From contig CP119313.1 in NCBI GenBank assembly GCA_029202485.1, forward strand, positions 310,001 through 374,000: 64,000 nucleotides of DNA, read 5' to 3'. Of the stretch, positions 1 to 8,290 are shown one piece after another. The translations under genes and the position numbers were made by a program. The notes below the pieces were generated by a model, which did not search any database, was not told the origin of the DNA, and was given only the letters and a program-made list of their open reading frames with translations. Source of the DNA: Candidatus Pedobacter colombiensis (lineage in GTDB: Bacteria; Bacteroidota; Bacteroidia; Sphingobacteriales; Sphingobacteriaceae). The first letter of the stretch is position 1. The number at the start of each line of letters is the position of its first letter.

Positions 1-2
1 TG

Positions 3-1166
3 GAGGCCGACCATGTGATCGATGTTGGTCCGGCAGCAGGTGTGCGTGGTGGACAAATCGTAGCGGAAGGTACTCCGGCAGAAATCCTGAAATTGGATAC
101 CCTTACTACCGCATATTTAAATGGCAAAAAGGGTATCGAGGTTCCTAAAAAAAGAAGAAAAGGAACCGGACATAAGCTGTCAATCATTAAGGCAAGCGGA
201 CACAATCTAAAGGATGTTTCCGTAGATTTTCCATTGGGTAAGTTTATCACTGTGACCGGTGTTTCGGGTAGTGGTAAATCGAGCTTAATCACAGAGACAC
301 TATATCCCATATTAAATCATCACTTTTTTAGGGCTAAAAAACATCCTCTACCATATGAGAAGATCAATGGCTTAAAGGAAATAGATAAAGTAATTGAAAT
401 TGACCAGGCTCCGATCGGGCGTACGCCACGTTCTAATCCTTCTACTTATACAGGTGTATTTTCGGACATCAGAAATCTATATGTTCAACTGCCTGAAGCT
501 AAGATAAGGGGATATAAACCAGGTCGTTTCTCATTCAATGTAAAGGGGGGGCGCTGCGAAACCTGTCAGGGTGGGGGTATGAAGGTTATTGAAATGAATT
601 TTCTACCTGATGTACAAGTGCCATGTGAGGAGTGTCACGGCAAAAGATATAACCGCGAAACACTTGAAGTCCGTTACAGGAGCAAGTCGATTAGTGATGT
701 GCTAGACATGAGTATTGAAGAGGCCTGTGACTTTTTTGAGAATATGCCTTCGATTTACAGGAAGATCAAGACATTGAAAGATGTTGGATTGGGGTATATC
801 ACTTTAGGTCAGTCGTCTACGACGTTGTCTGGCGGTGAAGCTCAGCGGGTTAAATTGGCGACAGAGCTTTCAAAAAAGGACACGGGGCGGACATTTTATA
901 TCCTGGATGAGCCTACAACTGGCCTACATTTTGAGGATATAAATGTATTACTGGGGGTGCTTAACGAATTGGTAGAGCGTGGAAATACGGTGCTGGTTAT
1001 TGAGCATAATCTGGATGTAGTAAAAGTTGCCGATTGGGTAATAGACCTGGGCGAGGAAGGCGGTGCCGGAGGTGGAAGAATCATCTTTGAGGGGACTCCT
1101 GAAGGCTTGATCCAGAATCCGATCAGCTTAACCGGCAAGTTCCTGAAAAAGGAATTGGGCCTGTAA
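3..1166 (+). CDS. uvrA: UvrA excinuclease ATPase subunit, C-terminal part (5' end outside window)
   Basis: This is the C-terminal ~387 residues of the DNA-damage recognition ATPase of nucleotide excision repair, which works with UvrB and UvrC. The reading frame is open to the left edge, so the gene starts outside the window. Visible are the second ABC cassette's Walker A (GVSGSGKSS, about fragment residue 85), the GRTPRSNP motif, a zinc-binding pair of CxxC motifs (codons at 555-566 and 624-635), the signature LSGGEAQRV and the Walker B YILDEPTTG. The end of the protein looks complete. A run of seven G lies at 545-551. nnrD follows after only 10 bp and may be cotranscribed. Confidence 0.97.
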   Translation, partial: EADHVIDVGPAAGVRGGQIVAEGTPAEILKLDTLTTAYLNGKKGIEVPKKRRKGTGHKLSIIKASGHNLKDVSVDFPLGKFITVTGVSGSGKSSLITETLYPILNHHFFRAKKHPLPYEKINGLKEIDKVIEIDQAPIGRTPRSNPSTYTGVFSDIRNLYVQLPEAKIRGYKPGRFSFNVKGGRCETCQGGGMKVIEMNFLPDVQVPCEECHGKRYNRETLEVRYRSKSISDVLDMSIEEACDFFENMPSIYRKIKTLKDVGLGYITLGQSSTTLSGGEAQRVKLATELSKKDTGRTFYILDEPTTGLHFEDINVLLGVLNELVERGNTVLVIEHNLDVVKVADWVIDLGEEGGAGGGRIIFEGTPEGLIQNPISLTGKFLKKELGL

Positions 1167-1176
1167 ATGGACCATT

Positions 1177-2109
1177 ATGGCAGTCTTTTTAAGTACCTTT
1201 TTGCCCGATTCTGATGCCTCAAGTAAATTGCAGGTTGTGGATGAAGGATTGGAAAAATCGGGCACGGAAAATGAAAGCTCTCCCTATAAATTAATTGAAA
1301 GCGCTGATATTAAGGGGATTCTCGAACCCAGAAAGCCTTTTTCACATAAAGGCACTTATGGTCATGCGCTGATTATTGCGGGTGCAGTGAAAACCATGGG
1401 GGCGGCGTTGCTTTGTGCAAGTGGTTGTTTGTATGGTGGCGCTGGCTTAACTACGGTTTCTATACCAGAAAGCGGGCTAATGGCTTTAAATACTGCACTT
1501 CCCGAAGCGATGTATCTGGACAGAAGTAGCCTTTTGAAAATAAAATCATTAAAAAAATACAATGCCATTGCAATAGGCCCCGGATTAGGGAAACTATTTG
1601 AAGCGGTGCACATAATGGAAGAGTTGGTTGTTTTAAATGCACCTGTTGTTGTTGATGCTGATGCTTTAAATATCCTTTCTAAGCGGGATGACTTGCTTTT
1701 GCACCTGGCAAAGGATTCTATATTTACTCCCCACTTAAAGGAATTTGACAACCTCTTTGGCACACATAAAAACTGGTGGGATAGATTGCAGGCTGGAAGA
1801 AGAATGGCAAAAAAACTGGGTTCTGTTATTGTCTTGAAAAACCAATACACCTTTATTATTGACCAGCAAGGTGATGTGATGATTAATCCTACAGGTAATC
1901 CGGCAATGTCGCAAGGTGGAATGGGGGATGTATTAACAGGCTTAATTACTTCATATGTTGCGCAAGGGTACAGTGCAAAGGCTGCAGCTATATTGGGCTG
2001 TTATTTCCATGGAAGGGCTGGGGACGAACTGGCTTTAAGCCATCACAACATAACCGCATCACAGTTGGCAGCACAAATTCCTATAACTGTAAAATCATTT
2101 TTTAAATAG
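1177..2109 (+). CDS. nnrD: ADP-dependent NAD(P)H-hydrate dehydratase (NnrD), lacking most of the NnrE epimerase domain
   Basis: It dehydrates damaged NAD(P)H hydrates back to NAD(P)H using ADP, a cytoplasmic metabolite-repair step. The dehydratase domain fills residues ~45-310: GTYGHALIIAG near the start, GGAGLTT, TPHLKEF and the catalytic NPAMSQGGMGD loop. In most bacteria NnrD is the C-terminal half of a ~500-residue fusion with the YjeF_N epimerase NnrE. Here only ~40 residues precede the dehydratase, and they resemble the linker and tail of the epimerase domain (FLPDSD...VVDEGLE). The gene therefore looks N-terminally shortened and sits directly behind uvrA. The dehydratase itself looks intact. 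Whether another nnrE exists in the genome cannot be seen. Confidence 0.9.
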   Translation: MAVFLSTFLPDSDASSKLQVVDEGLEKSGTENESSPYKLIESADIKGILEPRKPFSHKGTYGHALIIAGAVKTMGAALLCASGCLYGGAGLTTVSIPESGLMALNTALPEAMYLDRSSLLKIKSLKKYNAIAIGPGLGKLFEAVHIMEELVVLNAPVVVDADALNILSKRDDLLLHLAKDSIFTPHLKEFDNLFGTHKNWWDRLQAGRRMAKKLGSVIVLKNQYTFIIDQQGDVMINPTGNPAMSQGGMGDVLTGLITSYVAQGYSAKAAAILGCYFHGRAGDELALSHHNITASQLAAQIPITVKSFFK

Positions 2110-2174
2110 GGCTCCACTCTACAACCACGGTTTTCGAACCTTAGCGTCGTTCTCCGATGTAATCTTTTTGTGAT

Positions 2175-2414
2175 TTACTTCATTTGGCTTAGCCAGGTTT
2201 TATGAAAGAGCTCAGTTCTTAGTGCTGCGCGAGGCTTCCTCGCCTCAGAAATTGCATATTTTTCGAGGATCATTTCAATGGCTGTTATTTCCTGCTTTAC
2301 TTCAAGGTATTTAGCCGCCATTACTTCAACTTCATGTTGCTCCTTAGCTGTTAATTGTCCAGTAACATATTGTTCAAGTATGCCCGTTTCGATATATGCT
2401 CTTCCTTCTTCCAC
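2175..2414 (-). CDS. short anti-sigma-factor-like protein, probably truncated
   Basis: This 79-residue protein begins one base after the ECF sigma gene, which is the usual place for its anti-sigma factor. Its first ~50 residues (IETGILEQYVTGQL followed by an acidic, alanine-rich helix) resemble the cytoplasmic sigma-binding N-terminus of RskA-like anti-sigma factors of Bacteroidota. Those proteins normally continue for 150-200 residues through a membrane helix into a periplasmic domain. This one stops after WLSQMK with no membrane segment, and no continuation was found in the remaining ~65 bases before nnrD. It is either a remnant or a soluble, sensor-less anti-sigma protein. Confidence 0.6.
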   Translation of the reverse strand: MEEGRAYIETGILEQYVTGQLTAKEQHEVEVMAAKYLEVKQEITAIEMILEKYAISEARKPRAALRTELFHKTWLSQMK

Positions 2415-2415
2415 C

Positions 2416-2973
2416 TTAATTAAACTTCTTTCTTAACTCTATAATTGCCATTCGGGCTCTTGTTTTTATAGTTCCCAGTGGCAAATTTAATTCCTCTGCT
2501 GCTTCTACATGGGTGTATCCCCTAAAATAGATCATATCGAGCACTGCTTTTAATTCAGGTTTAAGGGTATTTACTATGTCCTTAATGCCTAATGTATCCG
2601 CATTAAAAGATATTTCCTTATGTGCATCAATAAAATCTACGTTATTTTCAATGTCCTGGTTTTTTTCAGCGTTCCTATAATCTTTAGAGCGCAGTTTATC
2701 AATTGCCAGATTACGGGCAATGTTCATCATCCAGGTAAACAGACGCCCTTTGTCGGAGTCATAACCATCTGCTGAATTCCATATTTTTATAAAAGTTTCC
2801 TGTAAAATGTCTTCGGCAATTTCCGTTTGTGGGATAATTCGAGAGATAATTCCAAATAACGCAGCAGAATACATGTCGTATAATGCGTGAATGGCAATGG
2901 TATTTTGGCTTTTAAGGGCGCTTACCAGCTCTTCTTCAGGGAGAGATATTTTTTTTACTGTTGTCAATTCCAT
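2416..2973 (-). CDS. ECF-type RNA polymerase sigma factor
   Basis: This is an alternative sigma factor of the extracytoplasmic-function class, ~185 residues, a typical length. Region 2 includes the -10-melting segment GRLFTWMMNIARNLAIDKLR. Region 4 carries the helix-turn-helix GYTHVEAAEELNLPLGTIKT. The start chosen is the ATG at 2973 (MELTT). An in-frame ATG at 2994 would add seven residues not typical of the family. It is followed one base later by a shortened anti-sigma-like gene, so the pair probably forms one transcript, although the partner has lost the sensor half. Confidence 0.93.
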   Translation of the reverse strand: MELTTVKKISLPEEELVSALKSQNTIAIHALYDMYSAALFGIISRIIPQTEIAEDILQETFIKIWNSADGYDSDKGRLFTWMMNIARNLAIDKLRSKDYRNAEKNQDIENNVDFIDAHKEISFNADTLGIKDIVNTLKPELKAVLDMIYFRGYTHVEAAEELNLPLGTIKTRARMAIIELRKKFN

Positions 2974-3021
2974 ACTAATATACAGAAAGAACAACAGGAA
3001 TAAATAAGAATTTATTTTTTA

Positions 3022-3900
3022 TTAAAGATCAAACAGGTGTTTTTCAGCATGATAAGAAGAGCGTACAAGCGGTCCACTTTCTACATACCTTAATCCTTTA
3101 GCCAATCCGATCTCTTTATACTTAGCAAATTGATCCGGATGAATCCAGTCAACCACAGGATGATGGTTGCGTGTAGGCTGCAGGTATTGTCCTAAGGTCA
3201 GGATATGTACTCCATTGGCGACAAGATCATCCATCGCTTCTAAAACATCGTCCTCTGTTTCACCTAGTCCCAACATAATTCCGGTTTTGGTTCTCAGTCC
3301 GAATTCAGAGATACGTTTAAGAGCCTCAAGACTTCTGTCGTATTTTGCCTGGATACGCACTTGTTTAGTTAAGCGTTTCACTGTTTCTACGTTGTGCGAC
3401 ATCACTTCAGGACGTTCTTCTAAAACGCGGTATAAGTTATCCCATTGACCTTTAAAGTCAGGTATTAACGTTTCTAAAGTAGTTTCAGGGCTTTCTCTTC
3501 TGATGGCCTGTAAAGTTTCAGCCCATATAATTGAACCGCCGTCTTTCAGGTCATCCCTGTCAACCGAAGTAATTACACAGTGTTTTACCTGCATCAATTT
3601 AACAGAGTTTGCAACCCGGTTAGGTTCGTCAGTATCAACTGCTAAAGGTCTGCCTGTAGCTACAGCGCAAAAAGAGCATGATCGGGTACAGATGTTACCC
3701 AGGATCATAAAGGTTGCTGTACCTGCACCCCAACATTCGCCCATATTAGGGCAATTACCACTTTCGCAGATGGTATGGAGTTTATGGGTATCAACCAAAC
3801 TGCGCACTTGCGCATATTCTTTACCTACAGGAAGCTTAACTCTAAGCCAATCTGGTTTACGTTGTACTGGGTTTTCTGAAACAACCGGAAGTGCGATCAT
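3022..3900 (-). CDS. lipA: lipoyl synthase
   Basis: This radical-SAM enzyme inserts two sulfurs into octanoyl groups on lipoyl domains of 2-oxoacid dehydrogenases and the glycine cleavage H protein. Both iron-sulfur motifs are present near residues 45-80: the auxiliary cluster CESGNCPNMGEC (CX4CX5C) and the radical-SAM CTRSCSFC (CX3CX2C). The C-terminal end carries the conserved VRSSYHAE segment whose serine ligates the auxiliary cluster. At 292 residues it has the normal family length. It is monocistronic on the minus strand, next to the ECF sigma gene. Confidence 0.97.
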   Translation of the reverse strand: MIALPVVSENPVQRKPDWLRVKLPVGKEYAQVRSLVDTHKLHTICESGNCPNMGECWGAGTATFMILGNICTRSCSFCAVATGRPLAVDTDEPNRVANSVKLMQVKHCVITSVDRDDLKDGGSIIWAETLQAIRRESPETTLETLIPDFKGQWDNLYRVLEERPEVMSHNVETVKRLTKQVRIQAKYDRSLEALKRISEFGLRTKTGIMLGLGETEDDVLEAMDDLVANGVHILTLGQYLQPTRNHHPVVDWIHPDQFAKYKEIGLAKGLRYVESGPLVRSSYHAEKHLFDL

Positions 3901-3967
3901 GGCACAAAGTTAAGCAATAGGTTTGAATAGTTATAAAGATGAAATGTTTATAAGATGTAAACTTGAT

Positions 3968-4387
3968 CTATTTCTTGTTAAATGTCATTACCGGGAAACC
4001 ATCGTGTAGTAAGGTAAGCAGATTGCCATCAATATTATAAGCGTTTACTTTTTTGAGCATTTCCATAAACTTCATTTCTCCGTCACCTTCGCAATGTTTC
4101 ATAGTCATCGCACCTGGCTGTGAAATGGTCATTTTCGTTCCATCGACCACTAGTTTTGTGCTAAATCCATTACAACTGGTGTTGCCGCTTACTTCTGTAA
4201 AGGGGGCGTTGAAATTTAGCGTAGGTTTGGCCCAAGGATATAGATCATCAAAGGTCATTTTTATTCCGGAAATGTAGTTTAGCTGCCATTGGCCGGTTAG
4301 TTTTTGAACGGCTTGATTTGGTTTCATCGAAGTACAAGCGACTAAAGCGCTAATAGTGATGAGGATAACAGACAATATTTTTTTCAT
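3968..4387 (-). CDS. META/HslJ-like lipoprotein
   Basis: A 139-residue predicted lipoprotein. The signal peptide ends in a lipobox (LVAC, residues ~15-18), followed by one META domain. The domain begins LTGQWQLNYISG and contains the SGNTSCNGFS motif typical of HslJ/META proteins, a family linked to outer-membrane or heat-shock phenotypes in enterobacteria. Its exact role in Bacteroidota is unknown. It is transcribed divergently from the OsmC gene, with ~100 bp between them. Confidence 0.85.
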   Translation of the reverse strand: MKKILSVILITISALVACTSMKPNQAVQKLTGQWQLNYISGIKMTFDDLYPWAKPTLNFNAPFTEVSGNTSCNGFSTKLVVDGTKMTISQPGAMTMKHCEGDGEMKFMEMLKKVNAYNIDGNLLTLLHDGFPVMTFNKK

Positions 4388-4485
4388 GGTAATTGATTTT
4401 ATTTACTATTAAAGTTAATCAATTCCAAAAGGAATTTATAGGGAAAAATTATCATACTTCGGAGAGTAATGCTTAATTTTATATC

Positions 4486-4890
4486 ATGAGCACTTCAAAA
4501 ATAACTTACAATGGTGGTTTAAGAACCACTTCTATACATCAACGTTCCGGAAATGAAATCATCACAGATGCTCCGGTAGACAATAAAGGTAAGGGTGAAG
4601 CATTTTCGCCAACTGATTTATTGGCTACTTCTTTGGGCAACTGTATGCTTACTATTGTGGGAATTGTAGCAAATGAACATGGTTTTAACATTGATGGTAC
4701 TACCTGCAATATCACTAAGATTATGACAGAGCACCCAAGAAGGGTGGCGGAAATAGTGGTTGATTTTCAATTCCCTGCGAACAACTATTCTGATAAGGAT
4801 AAAACGATCATTGAACGTTCGGCCAATACCTGTCCTGTGATCTACAGTTTACATCCTGATATTAAGAAAACGGTTACTTTTAATTATTAA
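4486..4890 (+). CDS. OsmC/Ohr family protein
   Basis: A 134-residue OsmC-family protein. Such proteins use a pair of cysteines to reduce organic hydroperoxides. Visible are the family features AFSPTDLLATSLGNCMLT with the first cysteine (~residue 50) and ANTCPVIYSLHPDI with the second (~residue 117). It is closer to the YhfA/OsmC-like subgroup than to Ohr, judged from length and motif spacing. Its 3' end overlaps the convergent ytxJ gene by 11 bp, and both neighbours are thiol-based proteins. Confidence 0.9.
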   Translation: MSTSKITYNGGLRTTSIHQRSGNEIITDAPVDNKGKGEAFSPTDLLATSLGNCMLTIVGIVANEHGFNIDGTTCNITKIMTEHPRRVAEIVVDFQFPANNYSDKDKTIIERSANTCPVIYSLHPDIKKTVTFNY

Positions 4891-5212
4891 TCATTTCGGC
4901 AACTTCTTCTGCAGAAATGTCACTATGAGAAGCATCCAGGATACAATCTCCATCTTTGATTAATAAAATTTGCGGTGATTCGTGATGCACTTGAAAAGTT
5001 TCAGCTATCTGCGCAGAAAGGTCGCGATAGCTGATTAAATCTAAAAAATACAGGGAAGTGTTTTCGGGTATTGCTTCCCAATCCATCTCGAAACGTCTCT
5101 TAGCCATTGCGCTGACCGAGCAACGTGTACTGTGTTTAAATATTAAACTGTAGCCTTCCTGGTTTTGTATCTGACTAATATGTGCCGGATCCGTAATGTT
5201 TTTCCACTGCAT
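4880..5212 (-). CDS. ytxJ: YtxJ-like monothiol bacilliredoxin family protein
   Basis: A 110-residue thioredoxin-fold protein of the YtxJ (DUF2847) family, which in bacillithiol-producing bacteria is proposed to remove bacillithiol from oxidised proteins. The characteristic segment FKHSTRCSVSAMAKRRFE carries a single reactive cysteine (~residue 31), and the cis-proline region ESPQILLI follows. The gene converges with osmC and overlaps it by 11 bp. Its presence suggests that the organism uses bacillithiol, but the biosynthesis genes are not in this window. Confidence 0.88.
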   Translation of the reverse strand: MQWKNITDPAHISQIQNQEGYSLIFKHSTRCSVSAMAKRRFEMDWEAIPENTSLYFLDLISYRDLSAQIAETFQVHHESPQILLIKDGDCILDASHSDISAEEVAEMINN

Positions 5213-5239
5213 GAAATCTCTTTATTAAATAAACCCTTC

Positions 5240-5362
5240 TTATCCTCTTCTTCTTTTGCCTTCTGGGTAAGAGCTATACGCCGGACAAATTTTATTGGAG
5301 CATGCTTCCAATAAGGTTATTGCAAAAAACACGCCTAACAATAATATTGCAACTTTTTTCAT
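5240..5362 (-). CDS. small lipoprotein, 40 residues
   Basis: A 40-codon gene beginning MKKVAILLLGVFFAITLLEAC. It has a lysine-rich start, a hydrophobic core and a lipobox cysteine at residue 21. The mature part is only 20 residues: SNKICPAYSSYPEGKRRRG after the lipid-anchored cysteine. The signal sequence and the CPAYSSYP tail resemble tiny lipoproteins I know from Bacteroidota, which makes a chance ORF unlikely. It lies between ytxJ and ribH on the same strand. The function is unknown. Confidence 0.7.
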   Translation of the reverse strand: MKKVAILLLGVFFAITLLEACSNKICPAYSSYPEGKRRRG

Positions 5363-5428
5363 TTATTTATTTTCTTTAAGGAAATATGGATACTAATCTA
5401 CAGTTTTTAACAAAAGAATCAAATTTTG

Positions 5429-5920
5429 TTAAACAGTAGCATTCAATTCTGCCATTTTTAGGGCAGTAATGGCTGCTTCATCTCCTTTGTTACCATGTTT
5501 ACCACCAGCTCTGTCAATGGCCTGCTGTTGATCATTTGTAGTCAACACGCCAAATATTACAGGTTTAGCGTGTTTAATGCCTACCTGAGTGATGCCATTG
5601 GCTACTGCATCGCAGATAAAATCAAAGTGTTTGGTTTCACCCTGGATTACACAGCCCAGGCAGATGACTGCATCAAGGTCTTTGTGTTTTTGCAAAAGTA
5701 TTTCGGCAGCAGCAGTAAGCTCAAAACTACCGGGTACGGGCACAGAAATGATGCTTTCTGCAGAAACACCATGTTTAAGCAAGGTTTCTAATGCGCCATT
5801 ATACAGGCTGCCTGTAACTTCGGCATTCCATTCTGCAACAGCAATTGCAAATTTAAAAGCACTACCATCAGGTACAGTAGTATGCGAAAAATCGGATAGG
5901 TTTTTTAGTTGTGTTGCCAT
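5429..5920 (-). CDS. ribH: 6,7-dimethyl-8-ribityllumazine synthase
   Basis: This is the penultimate enzyme of riboflavin synthesis. It joins 5-amino-6-ribitylaminouracil with 3,4-dihydroxy-2-butanone 4-phosphate, and usually assembles into pentamers or 60-mer capsids. Motifs visible are AEWN (substrate binding, ~residue 29), PGSFELTAAA, CLGCVIQGETKHFDFI with the catalytic histidine in ETKHFD, and GVLTTNDQQQAIDRAGG with the conserved C-terminal RAG. At 163 residues it is of normal length. No other riboflavin genes are adjacent. Confidence 0.97.
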   Translation of the reverse strand: MATQLKNLSDFSHTTVPDGSAFKFAIAVAEWNAEVTGSLYNGALETLLKHGVSAESIISVPVPGSFELTAAAEILLQKHKDLDAVICLGCVIQGETKHFDFICDAVANGITQVGIKHAKPVIFGVLTTNDQQQAIDRAGGKHGNKGDEAAITALKMAELNATV

Positions 5921-5968
5921 GGCTGCAAACTTAAATAAAAATTAAGAAATGAGTTGGGAGTAAAGCAC

Positions 5969-6001
5969 AAAAAAAAGGCTAACATCACTGCTAACCTTTT
6001 C
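5969..6001 (-). terminator. rho-independent terminator of the TPR gene
   Basis: Read on the minus strand, AGGTTAGC...GTTAGCCT forms an 8-10 bp stem (two G-U pairs) at 5976-5997. A run of eight T follows directly at 5976-5969. It lies just downstream of the TPR gene's stop. On the plus strand the two wobble pairs become A-C mismatches, so it should work only in the minus direction. Confidence 0.8.
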
Positions 6002-6019
6002 TGTTAAATTTTATACTCT

Positions 6020-6691
6020 TTATTTAACTTGTACACCTGCACGCGCAATGTACTCATCAATCATAGCCGCTTCCTGGCTCTCAGGATACTGAGTTTTTAT
6101 TTTAGTATATGCTTCTTCAGCATTTTTAAAGTCTTTAAGGTTTTCATATACCAAACCTAGTTTTTTAAGGAACATAGGAGAAGTAAATTTGTTGCTTGCC
6201 TTATCAGCAGCTTTTTTATAGTAGGTAGCAGCCTGCTTATAGTCTTTTAGCTCGCTGTAAGCATCACCTAACAAGCCTAGAGCCAATGGATCCGCAATAG
6301 GACTTCCTGTCTCAGAATATTTGCCTAAAGCTTCAGTTGCTTTTTTGTATTCACCTTTACGCAAGTAAATACCGCCAAGGTATAAGTTAGCAAGATTTGC
6401 TGATTTTGTATTGTCATACTCCTCTGCAATTTTTTCAAGACCAGGGTAACCACCTTCGCCATTTATAGCTTTGTTGGCCAATGAATCTGCAGCACCAATA
6501 TATTGCTCTGCTTTGTACATTTTAGCTGAAGCTTCTTCAGCCCTGTTTTTAAGGTATACATTCTGATACCAGAAGTAGATGCCTATTAATACTACAATTG
6601 CACCTGCAATGAATAAAAGACTTTTCGAATTTTCTTCTAAAAAAGAGCCCTTTCTTACCGGCTGATTTATTTCTTTTTCTGTTGTAGACAT
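6020..6691 (-). CDS. membrane-anchored tetratricopeptide repeat protein
   Basis: A ~223-residue protein with an N-terminal cytoplasmic tail, one transmembrane helix (SLLFIAGAIVVLIGIYFWYQ, residues ~25-45) and a periplasmic TPR solenoid covering residues ~55-220. Recurrent units include LANLYLGGIYLRKGEYKKA, LLGDAYSELKDYKQAATYY and KLGLVYENLKDFKNAEEAY. The topology resembles YfgM, a periplasmic chaperone-associated TPR protein, but homology to it is only suggestive. The start chosen is the ATG at 6691 (MSTTEKE). An ATG at 6718 would add nine unusual residues. It is followed by a minus-strand terminator. Confidence 0.85.
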   Translation of the reverse strand: MSTTEKEINQPVRKGSFLEENSKSLLFIAGAIVVLIGIYFWYQNVYLKNRAEEASAKMYKAEQYIGAADSLANKAINGEGGYPGLEKIAEEYDNTKSANLANLYLGGIYLRKGEYKKATEALGKYSETGSPIADPLALGLLGDAYSELKDYKQAATYYKKAADKASNKFTSPMFLKKLGLVYENLKDFKNAEEAYTKIKTQYPESQEAAMIDEYIARAGVQVK

Positions 6692-6895
6692 TTTATTTAA
6701 AAAAATTAAGGATTGCAAAAATACATTTTTACATCAAAGTATCAACCCTTTTGTAAGTATTTAAACAAAATTAATGAACTGAGCGTTAATTAGAACCGTG
6801 GTAAAGGTTAATATTTATATCAGGACAGCTTATCCGGAAGGAAAAACAAATCATAGAATTAACAAAGCTAAACGGTAACTTTGGCTATTGATACT

Positions 6896-7999
6896 ATGTG
6901 GTTAAAAAACATTACCCTTCTTAATTTTAAAAACTATACGGATGCAAATGTTAGTTTTTCTAAAACAGTAAATGCATTTGTAGGTGATAATGGGGCCGGT
7001 AAAACTAATTTACTTGACGCCATCCACTATTTATGCCTATGTAAAGGGTATTTTAATCCCATCGATACACAGCAAATTAAGACCGGTCATGATCTTTTTA
7101 TGATTCAAGGTGACTTTGATCGTGAAGAGAAGAATGAAAAGATTACCTGCGGGGTAAAACGGAATCAGAAAAAACAGTTTAAACGGAACAAAAAGGAATA
7201 CGATAAACTGGCCAATCACATTGGCCTGTTTCCATTGGTGATGATTTCTCCTTACGATACCAACATCATTATGGAGGGAAGTGAGGAACGCAGGCGGTTT
7301 ATGGACAATGTAATCTCGCAAACGGATACATATTATCTGGACGAATTGATTTTATACAACCGTCATCTGTTAAACCGGAATGCCTTGTTAAAGCAGATTG
7401 CCATCACAAGAAGCTATGATCCGACTTTGTTGGAGATTTATAATGAACAGTTGGTTGCCTCTGGTACTAAGATTTATGCCAAGCGTCAGCAGTTTATGAT
7501 CGAGTTTATTCCGCTATTTGATAAATATTATCAATTCTTAACCAATGATAAGGAGCAGGTGAGTCTGCAATACCAGAGTCAGCTAAATGATACAGCTTTC
7601 GAACAATTGTTGTTACAGTCTATAGAAAAGGATAAAATTCTGGAAAGGACCACCACAGGTATCCATAAAGATGAATTGGTCTTTACGATATCAGATATGG
7701 CTTTGAAAAAGTTTGGCTCGCAAGGACAGCAGAAATCTTTTTTAATTGCATTGAAGCTGGCACAATATGCTTATCTTCAGAAGTATAAAGGATTTAAACC
7801 CTTGCTGTTGTTGGATGATATTTTTGATAAACTGGATGACAACAGAATGCATAAACTAATGGAAATGGTATCTCATCATGATTTTGGACAAATCTTTATT
7901 ACTGATACAGGAAAGGAGCGGGTACTGGCCGTATTTAATAAAATCGAAGTACCGGTAACTTTATTCGAAGTCACTAACGGAACAATAAATCATGCGTAA
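6896..7999 (+). CDS. recF: DNA replication and repair protein RecF
   Basis: An SMC-like ATPase that helps load RecA at single-strand gaps with RecO and RecR. The start MWLKNITLLNFKNY (ATG at 6896) fits the family. Walker A is GDNGAGKTN (~residue 30), the signature region is SQGQQKSFLIALKLA, and Walker B is LLLLDDIFDKLD (~residue 302). The length (367 residues) is normal. The stop overlaps the start of the next gene by 8 bp, so the two are translationally coupled. As in other Bacteroidota, recF is paired with a DUF721 gene and not with dnaA-dnaN. Confidence 0.96.
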   Translation: MWLKNITLLNFKNYTDANVSFSKTVNAFVGDNGAGKTNLLDAIHYLCLCKGYFNPIDTQQIKTGHDLFMIQGDFDREEKNEKITCGVKRNQKKQFKRNKKEYDKLANHIGLFPLVMISPYDTNIIMEGSEERRRFMDNVISQTDTYYLDELILYNRHLLNRNALLKQIAITRSYDPTLLEIYNEQLVASGTKIYAKRQQFMIEFIPLFDKYYQFLTNDKEQVSLQYQSQLNDTAFEQLLLQSIEKDKILERTTTGIHKDELVFTISDMALKKFGSQGQQKSFLIALKLAQYAYLQKYKGFKPLLLLDDIFDKLDDNRMHKLMEMVSHHDFGQIFITDTGKERVLAVFNKIEVPVTLFEVTNGTINHA

Positions 8000-8282
8000 A
8001 CCTAACGACATTACATTGAAAGAAGGCATTGGCAAGTTGCTGAATGTCTACAAGCTGAAAGGTAAGTTTGATGAAACTTCGGTGGTGGCCTTATGGCCCG
8101 AACTGATGGGGACGGCTATTGCTAACCGGACTACAAAAATTTATGTTTCACAAAAGAAATTATTTATCAGGATTGAGTCGTCAGTAATCAAGAATGAGTT
8201 GCTGATGGTAAGATCCGGCATCATTCAAAAGATAAATGAACGCGCCGGATCTGAAGTGATTACTGATCTGGTATTTCTTTAG
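7992..8282 (+). CDS. DUF721 (DciA-like) protein
   Basis: A 96-residue DUF721 protein. The family includes DciA, the helicase operator that interacts with the replicative helicase DnaB in bacteria lacking DnaC/DnaI. The visible family signature is VVALWPELMGTAIANRTTKIYV followed by LFIRIESSVIKNELLM. It overlaps recF by 8 bp, a conserved Bacteroidota arrangement that supports a replication or repair role. Its exact biochemical action here is inferred only from the family. Confidence 0.88.
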   Translation: MRKPNDITLKEGIGKLLNVYKLKGKFDETSVVALWPELMGTAIANRTTKIYVSQKKLFIRIESSVIKNELLMVRSGIIQKINERAGSEVITDLVFL

Positions 8283-8290
8283 ATTTTGGT

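Noticed and set aside
2110..2174. Out-of-frame continuation of the anti-sigma gene
   Set aside because: A shifted frame gives only about a dozen residues before a stop and shows no membrane segment, so it does not restore the missing domain.
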